Source of the DNA: Lasiodiplodia sp. COLG20
Taxonomy: Eukaryota; Ascomycota; Dothideomycetes; Botryosphaeriales; Botryosphaeriaceae
DNA length: 64,000 bases
Direction: 5' to 3'
Assembly: GCA_009801085.1 (NCBI GenBank)
Contig: VNWV01000004.1
Span: 372,001-436,000 of the forward strand
Shown here: positions 47,991 through 60,400 of the stretch, one piece after another
Layout of the letters: each line of letters opens with the position of its first letter
Position numbering within the stretch: the first letter of the stretch is position 1
Position numbers and translations under genes: made by a program
Notes under the pieces: generated by a model
The model's database searches: none
Told to the model about the DNA's origin: nothing
The model's input: only the letters and a program-made list of their open reading frames with translations

Positions 47991-50034
47991 TTAATCCACC
48001 TTGATGGACGAGTAAATCTTGAGCACGAAGAGCCACGAGGCAAAGAATCCGATAGTGCCTGCAGGAATTTGTCAGTTACTGCCGGGGAAGAGTACATTCC
48101 ACTGCACCTACCGCTCAGTACGAAGAACAGCACGCTGATGAGCGCGCTGTAGCCGAGATACAGCACCCCGCTGGTCCAACTGCCAAAGGTCAACACCTTG
48201 GCCCAGTAGAGCAGGGCGTAAGCAAAAACATAGGCCGCGCTGGCGCCCGCCGTGCAAAACGCCCTCCACTGCCAGTGGTAGTTTTCCGCGCACAGCAGGA
48301 AATAAATCATCAGGACTGTGACCGCAGCGCAGGTAATGATCATAAGGCCGTAGCACAGGAAGAGGAAGCCGAACATGTAGTACACCTTGTTGACCCAGAT
48401 GCTGTTCATCACGAAGTAAAGCTCGACGAAGATGGCACCAAAAGGAAGAACGCCTACTATCAGCATGCTGGGCAGAGGACGGAGGTATCCCGACGCGGGC
48501 GGAATCTGGCGTGGGATCTGGTTAGTCCGCACCGGCGTCTCGACCACCTTGTGCTTGAATCCGAGCCAGGAGCCCGCGAGCGAGAGCGGCACGCTGATCA
48601 GGAACCAGATGCAGACGAGCGCAAGCATCGTGCCGAAAGGAACGGCCCCGCTCGCCGACCTCGCCCACACGAAGAGGTTGAGGAGGAAGAAGGTGCAAAA
48701 CACGACGGCGGGCAGCGCGACGGGCGTATACGCAAAGTTTTGCTTCCACTTTTCGCCGTGGAAGAACTTGTAGATGCGAGACGACGCGTAGCCGCCAACG
48801 AAGCCGAAGACGGTGTAGAGCAGGAGCATCACCGTGCCGAGAGAACCGCGGTTCGACGGGGAAAGGAATCCTAGCAGAGCAAAAACTGTCACGTCGAAGT
48901 TAACCTCTACCCGTCGCCTTTGGGAACCGGAACCTTACCAATGGTGAAGCCGGCCATCATGAACAGCTGCGCGCCGTTGCCGATGAGCACGCTGAGGAAC
49001 AGCGGGTTCTTCGGCGGCCTGAAGACGTCTCCGTGCACCAGCTTCCATCCAGAGTCTTCCTGGACTCCCTCCTCAACCACGCTTGTCCCCGATAGATCCT
49101 CGAGCGCAAACTGCTCGAGGCGATTGTACCTCGCAATGTCCTTTTTGAGGGTGCGGATGAGGATGGTGGCGACCATGGTTACTAGGAACACAACGATGAC
49201 CGCCGAGTTGACCAGGGAGAACCAGTGGATCTTCGGGTCGTAGACGTGGAGGTACTTGTCCCAGCGCGTGGCGAAGGGCGTGGCCGAAGGCCTCCAGTAG
49301 ACGCTGTACGTGAATAAAACGGACGTGCTATCCGACTGGGACAGCTCTATCGGTGCCAGCTCGCCACACTCGGCCTTTTCTTCGTTGATCATCTTCGCCT
49401 CGCCCATCGAACGCGGCTCCACGAGGATGCCGACGACCCTGAACGCGTCCGGCCCGGCCTGGTGGTAGTCGATTAGAATGTCATAGTGGCTGTTGAGGAA
49501 TGGCTTGCCGTCCTTGACGAAACCTAGGGCGAAGCCGGGGCTGTAGAAATTGGTGTTGTCGTTCGGATCGTGCTTCAGCTGGCCCGCGGGTAGGCCGTCG
49601 ATCAGCCAGTTGAGGTTGTAGTTTTGCAGAATCCTCTGGTTGACGAACTCGGCGTCGCTCGGCTCGTACGTCTGCTCCCGGCACGCGGCTTTGCACGTTT
49701 CATTCTTGCGCATGTGCAGCTCGAAAGGCGATGTTTGTATGCGGTCGCCGAACAGGATGCTCCCCAGCGATTCCGAGACGTACTTAGGGCCGCCGCTTGG
49801 CTGACAGAAGTGGAATTCGGGGAGATAGTAGTCGAACGAAAAGACCGAGTGCACCTGCGAGTCCTCGGGCGAATTGCCAGGTGTGAGGTGGTTGACGAGC
49901 AGCGGCACCTTGTCCCCTTCCTTGTACGAGGTCGGCAGGACTCCTGGGAGGTAATATGCGCTCGCAGGAGCAGGAGCTAGCAGCAGCAGGGCCGAGAGCG
50001 CCGCAGCGGGAGCACCGCGGCAGTCGACGAGCAT
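47991..50034 (-). CDS. Transmembrane 9 superfamily (EMP70/TMN) endomembrane protein
   Basis: A Golgi/endosome protein with nine membrane spans. Three exons (50034-48939, 48885-48112, 48058-47991) give 645 residues. The signal peptide ends near PAPASA, and the luminal domain begins FYLPG-like YYLPGVLPTSYKEGDKVPLL. FSFDYYLPEFHFCQP, LGSILFGDRIQTSPFELHM and DPKIHWFSLVNSAVIVVFLV (first span) follow. Then HGDVFRPPKNPLFLSVLIGN and the long multispan part with PVRTNQIPRQIPP and SMLIVGVLPFGAIFVELYFV. The last nine residues KIYSSIKVD end in KxD, the family's COPI/Golgi retention signal. It is close to yeast Emp70/Tmn2/Tmn3; which paralogue is uncertain. Confidence 0.95.
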
Positions 50035-50627
50035 GGCGGGCGACGAGGGCGCCGAGGCGGCGGAGCTGGCTGTCGAAGCTGTCCGGCGGAGGAGCAGCAG
50101 CCGTGGACTCCTCGGCGCGCGCTGGGCAGGGTGCGGTGGGGCGCGCGGCGGCGACGGCGGGCTCGATTGGGAGGGGGTGAGCAGATGGGCGGCCGCTGGA
50201 AGGATGGACTGTCCGCAGGGCTCGGAAGGACGGGCGCAGGACGGATGCGGCTGGGCTGGAGAGGAGAGAGGTCGTGGCGGAATGGGTGGTTTGGAGGTTG
50301 AAAGCTGTCACTTGCTTGCGACCCGGAGCTTCGCCGGCCAACTAGCCTCAAGGATCGGCGTCATAAGCCACGCGTAATGCCACACGGCTGCAAGGGCCCC
50401 GGTCGACGCTTGTTTTTTTCCTCCTCGGCGGAGCAAAAGGACATGCGCCATTCACCATTTCATCGTCGCTATGTGCATACTACGTGAGCGCTGGGACATC
50501 GTCTGCCGACGCCTCTTTCCACCGCAGCCAGTAAACTCAGAACAGCCTCCGTCGATGCTTAGGGAAAACGCAGATATGATATCACAGGCATAGAAACATG
50601 AGAAAGAGGGAAAGATGCCACCACGCC
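50035..50627. other. Intergenic region, TM9 gene promoter / NCS1 3' flank
   Basis: 593 bp with no gene recognised. The part adjoining the TM9 start is GC-rich. Confidence 0.45.
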
Positions 50628-51721
50628 TCACACGAGCCCGTCGTACAAGGACAGCGCCGACACAATCGTCTCATCGCGCTTGGAGCCCTCCTTAAACTCG
50701 GCCATGTCCAAGCTGCCGTTCTCGTCCTTGTCCATCATGCGGAAAATCTTGCGCACGCGCTTCTCCGGCGTGTCCTCGTCCTCCGGAAGCTTGACCATGG
50801 AACCGACCTGCAATCCTTTGTGTCAGCACACCCTTCGTTCGCCGGTGGGAAGGAAAAAAAACCAACCATCTTGTATATGGCCTCCACAATCGCCAGCATC
50901 TCGTCGTAGCTGATCTTGCCATCGCCGTCAATGTCATACAGCTGGAACGCCCAGTCTAGCTTGTCCTCCATCTTTCCTCTACTCGTGACGCTCAGCGCGC
51001 AGATAAACTCCTTGAAGTCGATCGAGCCCGATTTGTCGGCGTCAAAGACGTTGAAAACATAGTCGGCGAACGACGACGGGTCACCGAACGGGAAAAATTG
51101 TTTGTAGATCTTTTGGAACTCCTCCTTGGTGAGCATCCCCGAGGGACAGTCCTTTAGGAAGCCTGCCGAGTCTTGGTCAGCGTGGTATGGAGCCTCGGGC
51201 GACGCTGCGGGGACGTACCCTTGTACCATTGCTGTAACTCTTTCTTGTCGAAGTGGGTGGCTTTCTGGAGATCGCTCAGCTCCTGTTGGGTGAGCTTGCT
51301 CTGGCTGTTGACGGTGCACCGTTAGCCGGGAATCCTCCAGCATCACGCGAATCACACCGCCGCAGGCGGCCCGCGAAATCGAGTGCAGGCGGCGGGCGAC
51401 ACGGCGGCTTCCTACGCAGCGCTTCGTACTCGCGTGTACCGGGGACGGGGACGGAGCCACCTCGCGTCCTCCGAACTTCACGGGCGGATGCTCGAGCTAG
51501 AGCAGCGGTGCGCGGGAGAGTCGCGCGTGCCGTGCAGCGAGACGCCGCTGCGGCGGGGGGCTGAAGTGGCGGCGGCGAGACCGCGCAACGTCTCATGGCA
51601 GTTTGGTGGTGAGGTCAAGCGGGGAGCAAAACGTGGCGACGACGCATTGTTCGCGGAGGCGCGCTCGAGCCGAAGATGTCAGAGCAGTCAAGGAAAGCGT
51701 CGCTACTTACGATTTGCCCAT
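50628..51721 (-). CDS. NCS1: Neuronal calcium sensor 1 (frequenin) homologue, myristoylated EF-hand protein
   Basis: Calcium-myristoyl switch protein; in yeast it activates phosphatidylinositol 4-kinase Pik1. Four exons (51721-51711, 51304-51219, 51162-50867, 50807-50628) give exactly 190 residues. The N-terminal MGKSQSKLTQ has Gly2 and Ser6 for N-myristoylation. The first EF-hand is degenerate ([13 protein letters not shown]), as in all NCS proteins. Three are intact: [26 protein letters not shown] and [13 protein letters not shown]. The tail [19 protein letters not shown] is diagnostic. Exon 1 is only 11 nt and is followed by a 406-nt intron, far longer than others here. The last donor, GTTGGT, is atypical. 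Confidence 0.96.
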
Positions 51722-52425
51722 GGTGGACGGTGCCAAGCGTGATGTCCAGCGGTGTCGCAGCGGTCGGACTCGGTGGTGGGCGCGGGAAAAGGGCGGTCTG
51801 CGTAGGGAAGAGGGGGTTAGAGAGGGAGGAAGGGCTTCGTGCAGGCAGGCGGGCGCGCGGTCGAGGCTGAGGGAGGATAAGAAATGTGGCGGTTGGCAAG
51901 GCTATAGTGAAGAGCGAAGGTGGGAGATCGCAGCGCGGGGTCTTGGGCTGAGAGGGCTGAGGCGCAGCAGGCCGGCGGGAGGCTACGTCAAGCACAGGCA
52001 CCTAAGCAGAAAAGTCGCGTGGAGGAACGTTGGAGTGTGCGGGCGCCGGCGAGTCGTGCATTATCTGCGTGCTGGGTCTGGCCGCAACCTGCCGGGACTT
52101 GCAGCGGGCGCTTGTGGTTGAAAGTGCCTTTATTATTAGTGAGGGGCTGCGCGCTGTGATTAGCGGAGAGTCAGTCTGGCCCAGATTGCCTGTCCTCAGG
52201 CACCTGCACACCCTTGGTGAACCCGTCGCCAGACGCACGAACAGAACAGAGCGCGCGTCGGCGTCGCCGACCTGTGGAAGCCCGCCCGCGCCCGCGCCTG
52301 CGACCAGCCGTCCGTGTGGCCGCGCGAGCAGCCCAAAACCGTCCCCAGCTCCGACCTGCCCATTGCTCGCCTCTTGCTGCTACTGCTGCCGCCGCCGCCG
52401 CCCCGCGCCCTCTGCCGCCCGCAAC
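51722..52425. promoter_or_regulatory. 704-bp divergent promoter region, NCS1 / MED4
   Basis: No gene is seen. A stretch of short CTGCTGCCGCCGCC repeats lies directly before the MED4 start. Confidence 0.4.
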
Positions 52426-53324
52426 ATGGACGCCCTGCTGGACAAGCACTTCCAGCGCGTCGAGACCGCCCTCAACACCCTGATCGACTCCATCGCCTCC
52501 TACAATCCCTCGCAACAAGCCGTCGTCGACCTGGTCGCCGCCGACGATGAGCTCAGCCGTGGTCTCGAACAGCGTGCGCCCGCCTCCGAGCTCCATCTCC
52601 CTTCTCTGCTGACATCATTCGCCCAGTCGCCGCGCACCAGGCCAACTACCAGCGCATCCTGGCCCTGCGCCAGACCGCTGACGCCCTGGACTCCCAGGTC
52701 AAGTCTACCCTGAGCCTGCTCGCCGACACGCGCAGGGAACTCATTGCCACCCCCACCACCGGCCCCGCCCCCAATGCCCGCGACGTGACCACGGCCGAGC
52801 TGCTGGCCTACGCCAAACACATTGGCAAATTCACCGTGCCGCCAAACTTCCGCCCTCCGCCGCGCAAAGAGGACGCAGCCGCGTCGACGCAAGACAAAGC
52901 CGACGAGGATGTCACCATGACGAACGGCGCCGCCACGGCCGCCCCCGAACCTCAACAGACCGAGGCTACGGAAGAAGAGACTCGCACCATGGCCACGCTC
53001 AACGCGGAGCAGAAGGCCTGGCTGGCGGGCCTGGGTGCTTTGCCGTGGTTTCCGTGGCCGACTGAAGACAAGATCCGGCAGGGCGCGTTGGGTCAGATCC
53101 AAACCATGGTGGAACAGGGCAAGGATCCGACGACGGTGCTGTCGCCCGAGGAGCAGGAGGAGCGGGCGAGGAAGGCTGCGGAAGAGGAAGAGGAGCAGCA
53201 GCGGGAGGAGGAGAGGCGCAGAGCCGAGATCGAACAGAGGCGCAGGGAAATGCACGCCTCGCGAAATAAGCCCGACGGACAAGGGGAGCAACCGGCCGTC
53301 TTTGGGGGATTGGATCTTTACTAA
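52426..53324 (+). CDS. MED4: Mediator of RNA polymerase II transcription subunit 4
   Basis: A middle-module subunit of Mediator. Two exons (52426-52573 and 52627-53324) give 281 residues. The N-terminal helix MDALLDKHFQRVETALNTLI and SQQAVVDLVAADDELSRGLE precede the junction EQLAAHQANYQRILALRQTA. This is the Med4 coiled coil. The Vitamin-D-receptor-interacting Med4 motif TTAELLAYAKHIGKFTVPPN follows. The C-terminal third has WLAGLGALPWFPWPTEDKIR and a very charged helix of Glu/Arg (about 235-265), ending GGLDLY. The donor GTGCGC is atypical, but phase and conserved sequence on both sides support it. Divergent from NCS1. Confidence 0.93.
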
Positions 53325-53947
53325 GGGGAGAGGATTTAAGAGCAAGATATCGAAGAGCGTGAGAATGATAGCACCCCTCGATTGGCTGCCACGTTCAAAT
53401 CAAATACATCCGCTGTCAAGTCCGACAGGTCGGCGGTAGAACAGGCGCAGTCTGTTGTCTCTGTTTAAAGCTCGGGTCTGTGCATCAACAGGTGAACGTC
53501 TAGACGACTTTGCATGATTCATCGAGATGGATTTACCATTCTCCGCACCGTTCTGAGCAAGGACGCCACGCTTCGTGTCAAGAATGACATGGCACGCATT
53601 GCTGGCTCTTCATGCCCTAGCAACAGGAGCAATGCAGCCAATTGAATGGCATCCGCCATGTTCCGGTAGGAGCTGTTGGCAGGATGAGGCAGCATGTGAT
53701 GTAGTCGTATTAGCAGCGCGGGCCAGTCGGCATCTGGCGCTCCCAACAGCTCAACCACCGGGCCAGGCACAACCGCCATGGCCAGCGCCGTCCTATCCGC
53801 CCCGCGCGCCCCGCGTCCCGCTGAACGCAAACACGGGTGGGCCACCAGTGGTCGCCTGGTGACGTCACATGCTGGTGGATGCCGCCTTCGTCTGATCGCC
53901 GCAGCTTGAGGCTCCCAGGGGTGCAGGATAAACTGCTGACGGCAGCC
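53325..53947. other. Intergenic region upstream of sterol acyltransferase
   Basis: 623 bp with no gene recognised; presumably the promoter of the sterol acyltransferase. The reading frame of the next gene stays open upstream to about 53837, but no earlier ATG in that frame is supported. Confidence 0.45.
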
Positions 53948-55858
53948 ATGGAGCTGACACCACCCACCATGTCGGAGAACGAGGACTACGACGACCTGAA
54001 GTTTGACGGCGGCGGCCTCATCCCGCCGGACGCGTCCAACAGCAGCAGCTCCCTCAGCGGCGGCAGCAGTCCGGGCGAGCTCGCCTACGACGAGGTGCGC
54101 GCTCCCGCCGACGCCGACCGCGCCTCGCCCCACGGCCGCCGCAAGAGCGTTCAGGTCAACCTCGAACGCACCTCTACCAAGGGCCGCTACGTCCTCACCG
54201 CCGCCGACCCTGAGATCCGCCGCATCCTGCGTCACGGCCTGGAGAGGGAACAGCGGCCCCAGTCCCGCGTACGCTTCCGCGACCTCGTCTTCACCCGCCA
54301 GTTCTCCACTTTCGACCGCCAGAACTCGCTCAGCTACGACTCGCCCTTCCGCGGCTGGTTCACCCTCTTCTGGCTGTGCATCGCCTTGCTGCTCATCCGC
54401 GTCGCCGCCAAGAACTGGAGGACCTACGGCAGCGTCCTCGGCCGCAATGAAATCTGGAACCTCATGTTTGAGCGCGACGTCGTCGTCCTGGGCCTCACCG
54501 ACGGCGTCATGTGCGCCGCCACTCTCTTCGGCTTCGTCCTGCAAAAGGCCGTCGTCGCCGGATACCTGACCTGGGAAGGCCCGGGCTACATCATCGAGCA
54601 CCTGTGGCAGGCCTCCTACCTGGGCGCCGTCCTGTACTGGACCATCTATCGTGACTGGCCCTGGACCCACACCATCTTCACCGTCCTCCACTGCATGGTC
54701 TTTCTCATGAAGCAGCACAGTTATTCCTTCTACAACGGCTACCGTAAGTCCCGCCTCCGCTCTCGCGCCCTTCCGTCCCGCTGAATCCTCCAAGTCTCGC
54801 AGGTCTACCGCCGCAAACAGCTCCTGGAGGACAAGCTCCGCGAGCTGTCCGAAAAGGAGCCCACCGTCTCCCGCCCGAACAGCCCCCTGGCCACCTCTTT
54901 TGAGATTCCCCAATCCGACGGGCTTCGCCAGAGGCGCCGCTCTTCGGGCTCCAAGGCTTCGACGAACGTGCTCCACGAGGAGTCCGTCCTTTCCACCATA
55001 GCCCGCGCCGTGGAATCCGGGGAGCCATTGGACGCCGAGCAGCTCGAAGCCCTTTCCCGCGTGGTCGGCAATGAAATCGAGGGCCTTTCATCGGAGCTGC
55101 GCGGGAAGAGCACTTCGGACGAGCGGGCATACCCCAACAATTTGACTTTTACCAATTTCGTTGATTGGACGATGCTCCCGACGCTAGTCTACGAGCTGGA
55201 GTATCCGCGTCAGGAGCGCATCAACTGGTGGTACGTGGCCGAGAAGACGGCGGCGACTTTTGGCATCATCTGGGTCATGATTGTCGTTTCTCAGGCCTAC
55301 ATCTACCCACCCGTGGCTGAGACGGTTCGCATGAAGGAGGCCGGCATGACGCTTCAGGAGCGCGCGCTGGAGTTTCCTTGGATAGTCAGCGACATCCTGT
55401 TCCCCTTGCTCCTCGAGCAAATCCTTACCTGGTATCTGATATGGGAATGCATTCTCAATGTCCTGGCCGAGTTGACTCGCTTCGCCGACAGGGGCTTCTA
55501 CGGGGACTGGTGGAACAGCGTCAGCTTCGACCAGTATGCGCGCGATTGGAATCGTCCCGTGCACAACTTTCTCTTGCGTCACGTCTACCATTCCACCATT
55601 TCCTCGTGGCACCTCAGCAAAGGTTCCGCTACCTTTGTTACCTTTTTGCTCTCTGCTCTCGTCCACGAGCTCGTCATGTTTTGTCTCTTCAAAAAGGTGC
55701 GAGGTTACCTTTTTGCCATGCAGCTGCTGCAAATCCCCCTGGTCAGCCTGAGTCGCACTCGGCTGCTCAAAGGCCGCAATGTCCTAGGCAACGTGGTCTT
55801 TTGGATAGGATTATTCGTCGGACCCAGCGTGCTGACGAGTCTTTATCTGATCGTCTGA
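53948..55858 (+). CDS. ARE2: Sterol O-acyltransferase (ACAT/Are type, MBOAT family)
   Basis: Esterifies ergosterol or its precursors in the ER for storage in lipid droplets. Two exons (53948-54743 and 54795-55858) give 619 residues. The first 110 are hydrophilic. Membrane helices start at GWFTLFWLCIALLLIRVAAK. Signatures are HCMVFLMKQHSYSFYNGYLS across the splice (LSQVYRRKQLLE), then TFTNFVDWTMLPTLVYELEY and FYGDWWNSVSFDQYARDWNR, the ACAT-type active-site loop. The catalytic His lies in LLSALVHELVMFCL. The FYGDWWN form and long N-terminus favour sterol acyltransferase over DGAT1 (usually FYREWWN-like). The acceptor CAAG at 54794 was chosen over the nearer CGCAG because only it keeps frame. 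Starting at the second Met (about 53970) is also possible. Confidence 0.92.
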
Positions 55859-57402
55859 TCCCACGTCATCGTCCTCTTTTGTAAATTCTTGTATCAAATC
55901 CGGCCCAGGAGATCTCCACTCCCTTCTATTATCGGATATTCGTAGCGTGAGCAGTGGACATATTCATATATGTGCCTTTTCTGGGTTCCTTGACCAACTG
56001 GCCAGCAATTTTTGCGGTAGGATCATCCACCACATGATTGATCATCGATGGAAAGGCGGGGATTCTGCTACAAAGGAAGGGTATCTCAATTCTGTTAGCT
56101 GACGCTCAACTTCAGATCAATGCACGCTCTGATAGACAGAAAAAGTTATTCGAAGCTCTCGATCGCAAGATTCTGACGGTGGAATTCCTTGAGATTGATA
56201 TCCCCATGGAGATAGGTTTTAAAGGTTCTGTTGCTGCATACCACCTCTTCCACTGGTTTCCTATACCTCTCAGAACGCTTATAATAGCTTACATAAGAAG
56301 AATGTTAAAAATATATCCATTGCCGCGATTTACTGCCATTTTTGTTTGTTTCTCCTACACTGAGCACCTACCTGTCACGCGTCCAGACGTGCCTCCAGCG
56401 ACCCGCCAGCTCTCAGCCAGGCCGGGGTTGGCAGCTAGGGCCACTGCTAGTCATCAGCCAACTAACCGGTGACTACCTGCATCTGTATCAATCGTACCGA
56501 ATCTTTTGCCAGCTATTGGGGCGGCTAGCCCTGTAGGAGGCGTTATATCTCACATCCCCCATCTAGTACATTTGCTCATATAAAAATTACGCCATCTACC
56601 TCTTTATGCTATATTACTTATTCTAAGCTTATATATTTAGAAAAACTCTACTTAAGATAAACGGGTATCATTTAGATATGTTTAATACGAGAATTTATCC
56701 TTAAGTTTACTACTACCTTAAAACTTAAGATAAAAAAAACAATTAAGACTATATAAAAGCTTATCGACTACTAGATTAGCGATACAATTAGGAGCCATTG
56801 CCTAAACAGGGCGCTGCATATACAAACGGTTAGTGTTACGAAGCCTCAACATCAGTAAAACTCGTCTGCCATGAGTTACAGCGGCTAGCTGAGTAGTTGG
56901 TGCATGATACTGACAGGTGCTACAAAATAACAACCCGAGTCACAGTCAGCACTGCCAGCGTCATCATGACTAGCAACGTCCGTACGCACATTACCTCTAG
57001 GTAGACATACCCAAAGATGCAACGATCATGCGTGCACCCGCCTACATTGAAAATTTGAAAAACGCGCGCATTTCGACTTTGGTACCGAGGGAGCTCTACC
57101 GAACCAAAGGTGCTCCGATCAGACCAAAATGGAACGCTAGCCGTATCAACGGCGTTGAGCAGCGCTAGTAGTAGTGCTGGTGGTGGTTCGAGAATTGTGA
57201 TCAAAAACACACTCAAAAGAATCCGCAGCAATCAATAATACCAACATGTTCGTTCAATTACTGTTTCTTTCCGGATTCCTAGCGCCCCATTTTCCATTGC
57301 TGGTCATTTCTTAAATTTTGTAATACCAAATCGCACTTTTTTGTTATTCCAACCTCTATCAAAATTTTCAAACAACTTTGTTCGTCCACATTTCTCCCCC
57401 GT
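55859..57402. other. AT-rich convergent gap, sterol acyltransferase / GDH2
   Basis: 1.5 kb between two 3' ends. About 56560-56780 is extremely AT-rich with many TA steps. ACTTAAGATAAA occurs twice, at about 56651 and 56725. 56340-56540 is GC-richer and looks like an inserted fragment. No credible gene; the region probably contains mutated repeat remnants. Confidence 0.6.
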
Positions 57403-60400
57403 CTATTCTCTGAGACGAGCCATCCTCTTGTTCATGCTGCCGAATCCATTAGTATGCTATTTCGTTTCGACAAGGGTACAAGTAAACTTACAAGGCGAAG
57501 AAAGCGAACTGGCTTGCAGAGATGCCATATTCGTACACGAATCGGCTGGCCAAGTAACTTCCGAAGATGGCGCGGAGGTAGTTTTCGGGAACCTAAAATA
57601 CAAATCAGTCACATCGCCACGAAAGGTAGTTGGCTGGGAAGAAGGTTACTCACCCGTTCCATGATGGTTTCCAAGCCGATCTTCTGGAGCAAAAGACCAG
57701 GCAGAGCGTCACTGAGGACCGATTTCCTCAGGTCCACGTTGTCCCACAGCTCCGTGTTCTGCAGCTCTTCGTCGAGCTTGGTGATGGCCACGCTGAGCTT
57801 GTCGCTCAGAAGGCTGCGGGGCTCGCCAGTCTCCTGGTGTTCCCTCCAGATGGCCTCAAACTCGAGCGCGGCGTTGTTCTTGATAGTCTGCTGCACCTGC
57901 TTGACGTAATCGTCGTAGAACTGCGGCGCCGATCCGTCTTCGCGGACGCACATGTTCTCGATGAAGCCCGCGTCGTCAAAGGAGAGCGAGGCCAGGACTT
58001 CGAGCGAGGACGAAGTGACACCGCCCTTGTTGGCCGACGCGTCCTTGTACAGGATGCACCCGGCCTTCTCGAGGCGCAGCTTGGCGTCCTGGGTGATGAA
58101 CAGGTTGGCGCCTTCGACGATGTACGGGATGAGGCACTTGCCGTCGACGATGAGCTTGTTGGCGGTGCCGAGGTCGATAGACTCGGGACGGCCACCGCAC
58201 GGGACGAAGATATCGTAGGCGGAGCCGTCGCGCAGATGGAACGTGTTGCGGAACTGCGTTCCGTTGTTGACGGTCTCGCCGCTGGGCAGCTTGACGTTGT
58301 TGTCCTCGACCAGGACGCGGTATCCCTCCGGAGAGAGCTTGGCCGTGTCGAAGTTCGAGATCATGAGACGGCTCTTGGCCAAGCGCACCAGCTCGTCGCG
58401 GTCGAGGCCGTTGGGGTCGACAAGGACGCCGGAGCCGTCCACGATGGCCGTGTACTGCTCGTTGCCCAGGAGAATCTCGTTGGAACCGAGATCGCCGTCC
58501 GGTCCGCCGGTCTGAAGCTTGCGGATCTTGGTCTGGTCGAGGCTGAGCTTGCGGTAGATGCCGAGCACGTACTCGCGGACGGAGAGGGTGGTCATTCCGT
58601 AGCGGTCGTGCGGGATTCCACCCAGCTTGGGGCTCTTGCCGGTGAAGAACGACTTCCACCAGGGCGCGCCACGCTCCCTGGCGTGCTCGGTGGCCCAATC
58701 GACGAGGTCGGCGGTGTTCTCGTCCGGCCCCATGAACAGGATCTCCTGCTGGCCGTGCAGGTCGACGATCGGGTCCTTGATACCCGGGCTGGTCGGAGGG
58801 AGCAGCAGGTCCAGGATACTGTCGATGTACTTTTCAAAGGCGACTCTGGCCTTGTCTTGGTGGCGGACGTCGAGGAGGATGACGCCCTTGGAACCACCCT
58901 CGGGGATGTCCTTGTTCTTCCTCTGCTGAGTGTTCGCAAGGTTGTAGTTCTCGTCAAAGAGCGACCGGGCGTTGATGGCATAAGCCTCGGAACTCCTCGA
59001 CTTGACGATACGGATGCCTCCACGTGCGATGTCCCTGAAGCGGAGGTGGAAGCCGCGGAACTCGGAGCTAATGACCAAGAACATGCCGTACAACGGCTGC
59101 GGGTACTCGGAAGGCGGAAGGAAGGTGGGGTTGAGCCTGAAGCTCAGGGCGACCTTGGTCGGGGTGTAAAAGTTTGTCTTCAAGACGCTGGCGTTGAAGG
59201 TCCGGAAAGCCGTCATGACCATGGCATGGTGCTCGTTGGTCACGGTCTTCGCGATCAGCGCCTCGAGCTCCGAGTCGGTCAAGACCTTGTCGACCTTCAT
59301 GCGAAGGTAACTCAGGGTCGGGATGAAGTCATCCTGCTCCCCTCTGGTCTGGACGTAATGCGTGTTGGCAAATGTCAAGTACAGCGAGTGGATGAGGTCA
59401 GGGTATTCGTTGATGATTTCGAGAATGTAGTCGGCAGTGAAGGTCTCGGTACGGAGACGGCGCTTGAGCCTGGACAGCAGTTCGGCGTGCACGCTGTTGT
59501 TGCTGTCCAGCATCGACGACAGAGTAGTATACTCGGAGCCTACGAATGGGGTTAGCAACAGCTTGGCAACCCAACATCATGCCCATTACCTAATCTGTTG
59601 AGGAAATGGCCGACGAAAACCCACACGCAGTGAGCGTAGATGGTTTCCTGCAAGCTCAGCCTGCCAGAGGCAAAGTGCAGCTGCAGCTTGTTCTGCGGAA
59701 TGCAGTACAGCAGAGAGACCTCCTTGATGATCTGGTGGATCGAAGCTTCAATCGGCGGGTGACGGGCCGAGCTGACCGATTGCGGAGCGGGGCGCAGATA
59801 GATGGACATGACCGTGTAGCCGTTCGAGAATTGCTCTTTTCGGAAAAGCGTCAGCCTTATACGAACGACAGTGCACACCCCCGCAATCGATTACGTACCG
59901 ACATATTTGCGGGATGAGGTCAACCCGTAGTAATGGTACTGGGGGCGGGGCGTCAGCTCTCCGCATCGCGGCCAATCATTATGTCACCGGACTCACCAGG
60001 TCGCTCAAGGCGCTGAACAGGCCGAGCGCAGAGCCCTGCTTGTAGGCGATGACCAGGCGCTTCTCGCGGGAGCCCTCAATGTCAAAGCACTCGATGACGG
60101 GGCCCGTGCGGGAGACGGCATTCTCGAGGACCTGCTGGTAGATTTCCTTGGTGTTCTGCGTCGCCTTTTGCAGGAAACGCTTCTCGCCAATCTTCTCCAG
60201 CTGCGTCTCCTCGGCCGACGTGGCCGCATCGTTGGCAAACTCGCACTGGTACACAAAGTAGCATCGGAGCTGCTGCTCGTTGCCGCCAGGTAGCAGGCCG
60301 GCGGAGCGGAAGGTTTCGACGCGGTAGATGCTGCCGCCCGGCGAGGGGTTGAGGTACTTTTGGTCGATGCGGCGCTCGTACTGCGGACCTTCCATATTGC

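Noticed and set aside
53519..54976. 485-codon open frame antisense to the sterol acyltransferase
   Set aside because: Same codon-bias effect. No recognisable motif, and the frame also crosses the true intron.
56038..56472. Possible 144-residue protein in the ARE2/GDH2 gap
   Set aside because: It lacks an ATG at the frame start, has no recognisable motif and lies in a region of mixed, decayed composition.
23552..57198. GGTTCGAGAATTG at 23552 and 57185, like a tRNA B box
   Set aside because: No A box, acceptor stem or anticodon arm can be folded around either copy. A shared 13-14 mer is expected by chance at this scale.
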